Assembly: GCF_017876595.1 (NCBI RefSeq)
Contig: NZ_JAGIOG010000001.1
Coordinates: 1,922,001 to 1,986,000, forward strand
Direction of reading: 5' to 3'
DNA: 64,000 bases
DNA from: Aeromicrobium fastidiosum
GTDB taxonomy: Bacteria > Actinomycetota > Actinomycetes > Propionibacteriales > Nocardioidaceae
A program made the translations under genes and the position numbers. Below are positions 30,259 through 38,916 of this stretch, piece after piece. A model generated the notes under the pieces. It saw only the letters and a list, made by a program, of their open reading frames with translations, did no database searches and had not been told where the DNA came from. Numbering within the stretch: position 1 is the first letter of the stretch; every line of letters starts with the position of its first letter.

Positions 30259-31830
30259 ATGACCACGCTCGACGCCCCCGCAGTCGTCCGCGGATCGCTC
30301 GGACCCGAACGGTTGGCCCGGCTCGTGGCGCTGGTCCGGTCCACCTCTGGCGAGACCCGCACGACGCACTCGCCCCTCGACGGCCAGCTCGTCGCCGAGG
30401 TGCCGGTCTCGAGCATCGACGACGTCGACGAGTCCTTCGCCGCCGCACGCGCGGCGCAGGTCGCCTGGGCACAGACCTCGTACCGCGCCCGCCGCAAAGC
30501 ACTGCTGCGGCTGCACGACCTCGTGCTCGAGCACCAGGACGAGCTGCTCGACCTGATCCAGATCGAGTCGGGCAAGAGCCGTCAGCACGCCTACGACGAG
30601 GTCGCGCACGTCGCCTTGACCGCCCGCTTCTACGCCCGGCGGCTCGCCAAGCAGCTCAAGCCGCGTCGCCGCAACGGCGTCCTGCCGACCCTCACGTCGG
30701 TGACGGTCAACCAGGTGCCCAAGGGCGTCGTCGGCATCATCGCGCCCTGGAACTACCCCCTCACGATGGCCCTGTCGGACGGGCTCCCGGCGATCGCCGC
30801 CGGCAACGCCGTCGTCCTCAAGCCCGACAGCCAGACCCCGCTCGTGGCCCTCGCCGGCGTCGAGCTGCTGCGCCGTGCGGGCATCCCCGCCGACGTGTGG
30901 CAGGTCGTGAGCGGGGCCGGCTCGGTCGTGGGCACCGCGATCATCCAGCGTGCCGACTACGTGTGCTTCACGGGCTCGACCGCGACGGGCAAGATCGTCG
31001 CGCAGCAGGCCTCGGAGCGGCTCATCAGCGCCTCGCTCGAGCTCGGCGGCAAGAACCCGATGGTGGTGCTGCCGGGTGCCGACCTCGACAAGGCCGCCGC
31101 CGGTGCGGTGCAGGCGTGCTTCTCGTCGGCGGGACAGCTGTGCGTCTCGATCGAGCGCATCTACGTGCCGCGTGAGCACCTCCACGAGTTCTCGACGGCG
31201 TTCGTGTCGCGGGTCGAGCGGCTCTCGCTCGGTGCGTCGCTCGACTGGGACGCCGAGGTCGGGTCGCTGATCTCGCAGGGCCAGCTCGACACCGTCACGT
31301 CGCACGTGGCCGACGCCGTCGCCAAGGGTGCCACGGTGCTGACCGGCGGCACCGCACGTCCTGATCTCGGTCCGTACTTCTACGAGCCCACCGTGCTGAC
31401 CGACGTCCCGGTCGAGGCCGAGTGCTTCGCCGACGAGACCTTCGGCCCGCTGGTCTCGCTCTACCCCTACGACACCGTCGAGGAGGCCGTCGACCTGGCC
31501 AACGCCGGCGACTACGGCCTCAACGCGAGCGTGTGGGGCAAGCCGCGGCACGCACGCACCGTCGCGGCGCGCATCAAGGCCGGCACGGTCAACATCAACG
31601 AGGGCTTCGGTGCCACCTTCGGCAGTGTCGACGCCCCCATGGGCGGCATGCGCCAGTCGGGTCTCGGACGTCGACAGGGTGCCGAGGGCATCCTGCGCTA
31701 CACCGAGCCTCAGTCGGTCGGCGTCCAGCGGCTCGTGCCCGTCGCCGGCCCCGCCTTCATCCGTCCCGAGACGTACGCCAAGCTGCTGACCCTCGGTCTC
31801 AAGGTCCTGAGGAGGACACCCCGTGCCTGA
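30259..31830 (+). CDS. succinate-semialdehyde dehydrogenase-like aldehyde dehydrogenase
   Basis: A 523-residue NAD(P)-dependent aldehyde dehydrogenase most like actinobacterial GabD2-type succinate-semialdehyde dehydrogenases; other aldehydes are possible. IIAPWNYPLTMAL is the cofactor-binding strand, LELGGKNPMVVLPGADLDKA holds the catalytic Glu, and SSAGQLCVSIERIYV holds the catalytic Cys. ETFGPLVSLYPY follows. Its end overlaps the start of the GMC oxidoreductase by 8 bases, so the two are co-translated and may act in sequence on an alcohol/aldehyde pair (inference). Confidence 0.88.
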   Translation: MTTLDAPAVVRGSLGPERLARLVALVRSTSGETRTTHSPLDGQLVAEVPVSSIDDVDESFAAARAAQVAWAQTSYRARRKALLRLHDLVLEHQDELLDLIQIESGKSRQHAYDEVAHVALTARFYARRLAKQLKPRRRNGVLPTLTSVTVNQVPKGVVGIIAPWNYPLTMALSDGLPAIAAGNAVVLKPDSQTPLVALAGVELLRRAGIPADVWQVVSGAGSVVGTAIIQRADYVCFTGSTATGKIVAQQASERLISASLELGGKNPMVVLPGADLDKAAAGAVQACFSSAGQLCVSIERIYVPREHLHEFSTAFVSRVERLSLGASLDWDAEVGSLISQGQLDTVTSHVADAVAKGATVLTGGTARPDLGPYFYEPTVLTDVPVEAECFADETFGPLVSLYPYDTVEEAVDLANAGDYGLNASVWGKPRHARTVAARIKAGTVNINEGFGATFGSVDAPMGGMRQSGLGRRQGAEGILRYTEPQSVGVQRLVPVAGPAFIRPETYAKLLTLGLKVLRRTPRA

Positions 31831-33523
31831 CACGACATTCGACTACGACGTCCTGATCATCGGCTCCGGGTTCGGTGGCAGCGTGTCCGCGCTGCGGCTG
31901 ACCGAGAAGGGCTACAAGGTGGCCGTGCTCGAGGCCGGCAAGCGCTTCGAGGACAAGGACTTCGCCAAGAGCTCGTGGCGGCTCCGCAAGTTCCTGTGGA
32001 TGCCGCAGCTGGGCTGCTACGGCATCCAGCGCATCGACAAGCTCAAGGACGTCCTGATCCTGTCGGGCGCGGGCGTCGGCGGCGGTTCGCTGGTCTACGC
32101 CAACACGCTGTACGAGCCGCTCGACCCGTTCTACAAGGATCCCGCGTGGGGCCACATCACCGACTGGCGCAGCGAGCTCGCGCCCTACTACGACCAAGCC
32201 AAGCGGATGCTGGGCGTCACGGTCTACCCGCACGTCACCCCCGCCGACACCGTGATGCGCGAGGTCGCCGAGAAGATGGGCGTGGGCGGCACGTTCCACC
32301 ACACGCCCGTCGGTGTGTTCTTCGGCGCGGAGCCCGGCGAGAGCAAGGCCGATCCCTACTTCGGCGGGGCCGGCCCGGAGCGCTCGGGCTGCACCAACTG
32401 CGGCGAGTGCATGACGGGCTGCCGGCACAATGCCAAGAACACCTTGGTCAAGAACTACCTCTACCTCGCGGAGTCGGCGGGTGCCGAGGTGCACGCCATG
32501 ACGACCGTGACCGACGTCCGTCCCCGCGAGGGCGGCGGCTACGAGATCGAGACACGGCGCACCAACAAGCGCTTCCGTCCGCACCGCACGATCACCGCCG
32601 AGCAGGTCATCTTCTCGGCCAGCACGATGGGCACCCAGAAGCTGCTGCACCGCATGCGCGATCACGGCACCCTGCCGAACGTCTCGCAGCGTCTCGGCCT
32701 GCTGACCCGCACCAACTCCGAGGCGCTGCTGGGCTCGATCGCCGACGGCAAGGACGTCGACTACAGCGAGGGCGTCGCGATCACGTCGTCGTTCCACCCC
32801 GACGAGCACACCCACATCGAGCCGTGCCGCTACGGCAAGGGCTCCAACGCGATGTCGCTGATGCAGACCGTGCTCACCGACGGCAGCACCGACAAGGCCC
32901 GCTGGAAGGTGTGGCTCAAGCAGATGTGGGCCCAGAAGGGCAACATGTTCAAGCTCTACGACCTGCGGCACTGGTCGGAGCGCACGATCATCGCGCTGGT
33001 CATGCAGACGCACGACAACTCGATCACGACCTACACCAAGCGCGGTCTGACCGGACGGCGCAGGTTGACGTCCCGCCAGGGTCACGGTGCGCCCAACCCG
33101 TCGTTCATCGAGCCCGGTCACCGCGCCGTTCAGCTCATGGCCGACGAGATGAAGGGCACGCCCGGCGGCACGATCGGCGAGCCGTTCAACGTCCCGCTGA
33201 CGGCGCACTTCATGGGTGGCTGCGCGATCGGCGACTCGCCCGAGACGGGCGTCGTCGACCCCTATCAGCGCCTCTACGGCCACCCGGGCCTGCACGTGGC
33301 CGATGGCTCGACCATCACCGCCAACCTGGGCGTCAACCCCTCGCTGACCATCACGGCCCAGACCGAGCGCGCGATGTCGTACTGGCCCAACAAGGGCGAG
33401 ACCGACCTGCGTCCGTCGATCGACGAGCCGTACCGCCGCATGGAGCCCATCGCACCGAAGAGCCCCGTCGTCCCCGACGACGCCCCGGCCGCCCTGCGCC
33501 TTCCCATCGTCGGCGTGTCGTAA
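31823..33523 (+). CDS. GMC-family FAD oxidoreductase, ChoD-like
   Basis: A 566-residue flavoenzyme. VLIIGSGFGGSVSALRL is the dinucleotide-binding motif and LSGAGVGGGSLVYANTLY the FAD-binding loop. The C-terminal part has HFMGGCAIGDSPETGVVDPY and ADGSTITANLGVNPSLTITA, the GMC substrate/FAD region. Similar proteins in mycobacteria are annotated as cholesterol oxidase ChoD, but the substrate here is unproven. A CxxCxxCx3C cysteine cluster (about residue 192, GCTNCGECMTGC) is unusual for plain GMC enzymes. It overlaps the aldehyde dehydrogenase by 8 bases. Confidence 0.85.
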   Translation: MPDTTFDYDVLIIGSGFGGSVSALRLTEKGYKVAVLEAGKRFEDKDFAKSSWRLRKFLWMPQLGCYGIQRIDKLKDVLILSGAGVGGGSLVYANTLYEPLDPFYKDPAWGHITDWRSELAPYYDQAKRMLGVTVYPHVTPADTVMREVAEKMGVGGTFHHTPVGVFFGAEPGESKADPYFGGAGPERSGCTNCGECMTGCRHNAKNTLVKNYLYLAESAGAEVHAMTTVTDVRPREGGGYEIETRRTNKRFRPHRTITAEQVIFSASTMGTQKLLHRMRDHGTLPNVSQRLGLLTRTNSEALLGSIADGKDVDYSEGVAITSSFHPDEHTHIEPCRYGKGSNAMSLMQTVLTDGSTDKARWKVWLKQMWAQKGNMFKLYDLRHWSERTIIALVMQTHDNSITTYTKRGLTGRRRLTSRQGHGAPNPSFIEPGHRAVQLMADEMKGTPGGTIGEPFNVPLTAHFMGGCAIGDSPETGVVDPYQRLYGHPGLHVADGSTITANLGVNPSLTITAQTERAMSYWPNKGETDLRPSIDEPYRRMEPIAPKSPVVPDDAPAALRLPIVGVS

Positions 33524-33569
33524 CGGGTCGCTTCGCTCCCCGTCCGGCGGGATCGTTCCTCACCCGCCA

Positions 33570-33626
33570 CCAGGCTTCGCCTGGACGACTGCCTCGCTCG
33601 CTGGCGCTCGCTCGGCCTATGGCCGG
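33570..33626. repeat. dispersed palindromic repeat R2, copy 2
   Basis: The hairpin CCAGGCTTCGCCTGG (33570-33584) precedes a GCCTCGCTCGCTGGCGCTCG-type segment, matching the arrangement at 1912-1964. The stem sequences differ but remain paired. It follows the GMC gene. Confidence 0.65.
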
Positions 33627-33666
33627 GAAGCGGGGCCCGCGCGAGCCTGAAGGCTTGCGCAACGCA

Positions 33667-33705
33667 CAGGACCCGACCGGGAGGGAGTCCACGGGTCGGG
33701 TCCTG
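33667..33705 (+). ncRNA. candidate structured RNA, hairpin 1 of a tandem pair
   Basis: CAGGACCCGACC (33667-33678) pairs perfectly with 33694-33705 around a 15-base loop that begins GGGAGGGAGT. The sequence just outside (GCACA, TGTGC) can extend the stem with a bulge. It could also be the terminator of the GMC gene. Confidence 0.45.
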
Positions 33706-33727
33706 TTGTGCCACGAGGAGCAGCACA

Positions 33728-33758
33728 GGATCTAACGGGAGGGAGTGTTGTTAGATCC
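33728..33758 (+). ncRNA. candidate structured RNA, hairpin 2 of a tandem pair
   Basis: GGATCTAAC (33728-33736) pairs with GTTAGATCC (33750-33758) around a 13-base loop that begins GGGAGGGAGT, the same loop as hairpin 1. Relative to hairpin 1, three stem base pairs have changed on both sides so pairing is kept. Confidence 0.45.
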
Positions 33759-33773
33759 ATCGAGTAAAACGAC

Positions 33774-33814
33774 GGTCGTCACAGGGGGTTACGACCTTCC
33801 TGGACTAATTTTTT
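33774..33814 (+). other. small hairpin and T6 run upstream of guaA
   Basis: GGTCGT (33774-33779) can pair with ACGACC (33791-33796). Twelve bases later comes ATTTTTT (33808-33814), a rare T run for this DNA. Together with the tandem hairpins it resembles a regulatory leader, but the T run is not directly behind the stem. Confidence 0.3.
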
Positions 33815-33833
33815 CGGTGGGTGCGTGGGCCGA

Positions 33834-33839
33834 TAGGGT
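33834..33839 (+). promoter_or_regulatory. -10-like element of guaA
   Basis: TAGGGT ends 7 bases before the GTG at 33847, the leaderless spacing seen elsewhere in the window. If this is the only promoter, the hairpins upstream are outside the guaA message. Confidence 0.5.
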
Positions 33840-33846
33840 GGCACCC

Positions 33847-35406
<1,560 letters not shown>

Positions 35407-35407
35407 C

Positions 35408-36316
35408 TCAGACCGCCTGAGTCAGGGCTGTCGCGATGGTCTTGATCTGCGCGAGGACGGCCTTGACGGTCGCGCGCTCGAGCGTCTCCGGGCGGGCCAG
35501 GCAGTCGATGTGGCGGCCGAGGCCGGGGTGTGACAGCGGGCGGAGCACGAGGTCGGGGTGCTCGCGCAGGTCGGATGTGTAACGGGGCATCAGCGCGATG
35601 CAGCCGCTCGCCGAGACGACGGCCGCGGCGACGCGGAACTCGTTGATGCGGTGGATGACGTCCGCCTCGCCCCCGCCGATGCCGGCGATGACGGTGACGG
35701 CCTGCTCGAGCGGAAATCCCTCGTGCACCGCGACCCACCGGGCCTCGCGAAGGTCCGCGGGCTCGATCGATGCCTTGGCCGCGAGGGGGTGGTCGCGTCG
35801 GACGGCAATGTCGAGGGGCTCGAACAGCAGAGGTTCGGGCCGGACGGTCGCCGGCCACGTCGGGCTGCCGACGAGCCGGTGCGCGAGGACGAGGTCGTGG
35901 TCGGCGGTGAGCGCCGGGAAGTGTTCCTGCGCGACGTCGAAGTCGCTCAGGTGGACGTGGGGGTTCCCGGGCCCGGACAGGCCAGCGATGAGCGGACCGA
36001 ACACCGCCAGGCCCGCGCTGTGGAACGCCGCGACTGACACGGGCCCCGACGGCTCGTCCTGGAAGCTCGTGACGGCCTGACGGGCGCGCTCCAGTGCGAC
36101 GTCGACGTCGATCGCGGCTGCGGCGAGCGCGCGACCGGCATCGGTCAGGGCGGTACGTCGTCCGTCCTTGAACGTCAGGGGCACGGGCGACTGTCGCTGC
36201 AAGGCGCTGATCTGCTGGGAGACCGAGGAGGGCGTGACGTGCATCGCGGCTGCGACGGCGGCGATGCTGCCGCGTTCGCCCAGTGCCCTGAGGGCGCGCA
36301 GCTGTCCGAGTTCCAT
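35408..36316 (-). CDS. LysR-family transcriptional regulator
   Basis: A 302-residue regulator. The N-terminal winged helix-turn-helix covers about residues 3-62 (GQLRALRALGERGSIAAVAA, then SSVSQQISALQRQ). The C-terminal periplasmic-binding-protein-like effector domain is about 90-300, with HPLAAKASIEPADLREARWV. It is transcribed divergently from the EamA transporter with a short AT-rich gap, the usual arrangement in which a LysR protein controls the neighbouring exporter. The effector is unknown. Confidence 0.9.
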   Translation of the reverse strand: MELGQLRALRALGERGSIAAVAAAMHVTPSSVSQQISALQRQSPVPLTFKDGRRTALTDAGRALAAAAIDVDVALERARQAVTSFQDEPSGPVSVAAFHSAGLAVFGPLIAGLSGPGNPHVHLSDFDVAQEHFPALTADHDLVLAHRLVGSPTWPATVRPEPLLFEPLDIAVRRDHPLAAKASIEPADLREARWVAVHEGFPLEQAVTVIAGIGGGEADVIHRINEFRVAAAVVSASGCIALMPRYTSDLREHPDLVLRPLSHPGLGRHIDCLARPETLERATVKAVLAQIKTIATALTQAV

Positions 36317-36380
36317 CAGGTCAAACTAATGCATCAGGCATGAAATCTCTGTCTTGTCTTATGTGAACGATGCCCGAACG

Positions 36381-37316
36381 ATGGATCCCGTGACCGACAC
36401 CCTGAGCCGCTTCCGCGTCGACCTGCTGCTGTTCCTCGTGGCGGTGTCGTGGGGCTCGACGTATCTCGTCGCCAAGGAGCTCGTCACCCCGGAGTCCGTC
36501 GTGGCGCTGCTCGCTGTTCGGATGCTGCTGGCCGCGGGCGTGATGGCTGCCGTCGTGGCGGCGCGCCGCAGCCGGGTGTCGGCCGCCGAGCTGCGGGTCG
36601 GCGTGACGGTGGGTCTGCTGCTGGCCGCGGTGTTCGTGTTCGAGACGTTCGGGATCGCCCACACGTCGGCGACCAATGCGGGTCTCATCATCAGCCTCAC
36701 GATCGTGCTCACCCCGATGCTCGACTCGGCCGTCACCGGCCGACGGCTGCCTGGCCGCTTCTTCGTCGCTGCCGTGACCGCGGTCGCCGGCGTGGCGCTC
36801 CTCGCCGGCAACGGCGCGCTCGCTGCGCCGAACCTCGGAGACGGGTTGATCCTCATCGCCGCGATCGCCCGCGCCGTCCACGTCACGTCGATGCACCGGC
36901 TGACGGACGGCAAGCCGATGGACTCGCTGCACCTCACGACGGTGCAGCTGGCGACGTGCGCGGTGGTGTTCTCGGTGGCCTCGCTGGTGCACGGTGAGTC
37001 GGTGCCGTCCTACGTGGGTCGGTTCGACGGCACCGACGCGATGCTGCTGCTGTACCTCGTGCTGGTCTGCACGGTGTTCGCGTTCTTCGTGCAGATCTGG
37101 GCTGTCCGGCGCACGTCACCGTCGCGGGTCAGCCTCCTGCTCGGCACCGAGCCGGTGTGGGCGGCCGTCATCGGTGTGGCGGTCGCCCACGACAGCATCG
37201 CCGTGACCGGGTTGTGCGGCATCGCCCTGATCCTCGCCGGCACAGCCTGGGGCCGCGCGATCGAACAGAAGGACCGCCTGTCCAAGCCGGAGCGCCAACT
37301 GGTTACCGCCCCTTAA
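36381..37316 (+). CDS. EamA/DMT-family membrane transporter
   Basis: A 311-residue protein with about ten membrane helices in two EamA repeats; relatives export amino acids or metabolites. SWGSTYLVAKELV near the N-terminus is the usual repeat-1 opening, and FETFGIAHTSATNAGLIISL is the family's central motif in repeat 1. The second repeat ends with SLLLGTEPVWAAVIGV. ATG at 36381 is preferred; ATG at 36354 would add nine polar residues. The last codons and stop (37314-37316) lie inside a short dispersed repeat, so the extreme C-terminus may be altered. Divergent LysR gene upstream. Confidence 0.88.
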   Translation: MDPVTDTLSRFRVDLLLFLVAVSWGSTYLVAKELVTPESVVALLAVRMLLAAGVMAAVVAARRSRVSAAELRVGVTVGLLLAAVFVFETFGIAHTSATNAGLIISLTIVLTPMLDSAVTGRRLPGRFFVAAVTAVAGVALLAGNGALAAPNLGDGLILIAAIARAVHVTSMHRLTDGKPMDSLHLTTVQLATCAVVFSVASLVHGESVPSYVGRFDGTDAMLLLYLVLVCTVFAFFVQIWAVRRTSPSRVSLLLGTEPVWAAVIGVAVAHDSIAVTGLCGIALILAGTAWGRAIEQKDRLSKPERQLVTAP

Positions 37317-37330
37317 GCTTGTCGAAAGCG
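37308..37330 (+). repeat. short dispersed repeat, copy 1 (overlaps the EamA stop)
   Basis: GCCCCTTAAGCTTGTCGAAA plus GCG. It differs by few bases from the copy 55 bases downstream. It supplies the TAA stop of the transporter gene. Confidence 0.65.
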
Positions 37331-37362
37331 CACCCCACCCCGCCCCGTGAGCAAGCCGCTGC

Positions 37363-37386
37363 GCCCCTTGAGCTTGTCGAAAGGGG
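37363..37386 (+). repeat. short dispersed repeat, copy 2
   Basis: GCCCCTTGAGCTTGTCGAAA plus GGGG. The ends CCCCTT and AAGGGG are complementary, so it can form a small hairpin. Similar CTTGAGCTTGTCGAAAG-type repeats are widespread in bacterial genomes. Confidence 0.65.
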
Positions 37387-37398
37387 AACGAGAGTGGA

Positions 37399-38529
37399 TC
37401 AGGCTGCCGGGCTCGCCGGCTGAGGTCTGGTGCTCCAATGCAGGAGTCCATGTCCCTTGTACGTGTGGTGTCTTCGACACAGTGGCCCGAGATTGTCACC
37501 CGTGGTGGGTCCTTCGGGCCAAGGTTCTCGATGATCCATGTCGCAACGTTCAGCCGGCACCATGCACCCGGGCCCCTGACACGTCCCGTAGAGGAACCGA
37601 AGCGCGATGTTGAGAACGTCAGGCGCGAACCGACCGACGTATTCGTGCGCGAGGACGTCGTCACTGACCGGATCGACAACGATTCGGTGCCAGAACGTCG
37701 ACCCGGACGCGATCACCGCTGCGATCCACGCAGCCGGAACACCCCAAGTGCCGTCGGTGGACTCCGCAAACCCGGGATTCGCCCCAGCCAGCACGTCCGC
37801 GTCGATGGTCACGCCGATGTTCGCGTCGACCACGGTTTCGGCGGCATCCGATCCCAAGAGCCACGCGACCACCAGATCAGCCTCGCGCTGCGCGACAGTC
37901 CGCTCATCACCAGGAGCGGCGGGACGACGGGCTTCCTTGCGGAGCCGGTCGGCGATCGCAGCGAGCTCGTGCGACGCCAGGTACGCGTTGAGGTATCCCA
38001 TCGAGTCGTCACCGTGCTGGACCGAGACGTGCCGCTTGGCCCGCTCGTCCTCAGCGCGTTCTGTGGCCAGGTCTGCCTCGACCCGTCGGACGAACCGCTT
38101 GAGCCAGGCCCGCAGCTCGGCGACGGTGTGGGTCTCGGCGTACTCGACGACGCGGGTGTCGAGACGGTGCACGGACTCGGCCCGCTTGAGCTGGCTGATC
38201 GTGTGCCCGATCTCCCGCACCCTCGCCAGATCGACACGCCCCTGGCCGAAGGCGTCCCACGTGGTGGGCGACTGGTCGCGGACGGTGTCGGCGAACGACA
38301 ACCGGTGCTGCACCTGCCCCTCGCTGAAACCCATCGCCTCACCGATCGCCAGAGCAATCGCGCCACGCTCGACGAACCGCTTCATGGGCGACTCGGCCTC
38401 CGCCTCGATCCGCTCGAGCTCACGATCACGGAACTCCAGCATCACCGCCAGCTCACGAAACTCACCCCGCGCACGCTCACGCGCGACGTCAGTCAAGACG
38501 TCGATCGCAACAGCTGCAGTGGTGGCCAT
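37399..38529 (-). CDS. HNH endonuclease, DUF222 (13E12-repeat) family
   Basis: A 376-residue protein. The DUF222 region covers about residues 20-270 and is mostly helical. The HNH nuclease is at about 325-372: the zinc and metal residues lie in CQGPGCMVPAERCDMDH, then GDNLGPLCRRHHTYKGHG. These genes are often present in several copies in actinobacterial genomes and are associated with mobile DNA, but the biological role is unknown. It is the first gene of the accessory stretch. The 3' end lies 13 bases from a short dispersed repeat. Confidence 0.9.
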   Translation of the reverse strand: MATTAAVAIDVLTDVARERARGEFRELAVMLEFRDRELERIEAEAESPMKRFVERGAIALAIGEAMGFSEGQVQHRLSFADTVRDQSPTTWDAFGQGRVDLARVREIGHTISQLKRAESVHRLDTRVVEYAETHTVAELRAWLKRFVRRVEADLATERAEDERAKRHVSVQHGDDSMGYLNAYLASHELAAIADRLRKEARRPAAPGDERTVAQREADLVVAWLLGSDAAETVVDANIGVTIDADVLAGANPGFAESTDGTWGVPAAWIAAVIASGSTFWHRIVVDPVSDDVLAHEYVGRFAPDVLNIALRFLYGTCQGPGCMVPAERCDMDHREPWPEGPTTGDNLGPLCRRHHTYKGHGLLHWSTRPQPASPAA

Positions 38530-38694
38530 ACATCCAACCTAAACGCCACCACCGACACCCCCTTTTGGCTGCGATACCAGCCTGTGCACAACACTTCGGG
38601 AGGCGGTTCGACCATCGTGTTCGGTCCCTGACTGCGCAGCTCGCCGGCGACCACGCACGAGCCGCGCCCGCCAGCATGGGACACAATCGTGCCC

Positions 38695-38916
38695 ATGCAT
38701 CCGTGTCCCTGCCGCGGCTATCGAACCTTGCCTGGCCAGGGCGACTACGACCTCTGCCCTGTGTACTGGTGGGAGGACGAAGGCCTCGAGACGAAACGGG
38801 CGATGTGCTTCCAGCCCGCACCGCGGTCATCTGCCCAGCAGGACGTCGGCACAAGAGTCCTCCGACAAAGGCGTCACTCACCGTCTTCATTGCTGGCCTG
38901 GCGGCCGAACCCGTAA
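38695..38916 (+). pseudogene. decayed CPCC-family cysteine-rich protein gene
   Basis: An open frame of 73 residues starting at the ATG. Its first 31 residues (HPCPCRGYRTL, then GDYDLCPVYWWEDEG) match the start of the small CPCC-domain family, whose pattern is CPCCGYRTL...CPVCWWEDDG. Two of the four expected zinc-type cysteines are replaced (CPCC to CPCR, CPVC to CPVY). After about base 38785 the frame no longer resembles the family. CACAAT lies 7 bases before the ATG. The remnant borders the DUF4062 gene, whose 3' end it overlaps on the other strand. Confidence 0.6.

Noticed and set aside
28847..30502. Long minus-strand frame opposite efeB and the aldehyde dehydrogenase
   Set aside because: Composition and lack of motifs mark it as an antisense shadow of two well-supported genes.
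33667..33758. Tandem hairpins considered as a known guanidine or purine riboswitch
   Set aside because: Neither the mini-ykkC loop nor the purine aptamer core is present; kept only as an uncharacterised candidate.
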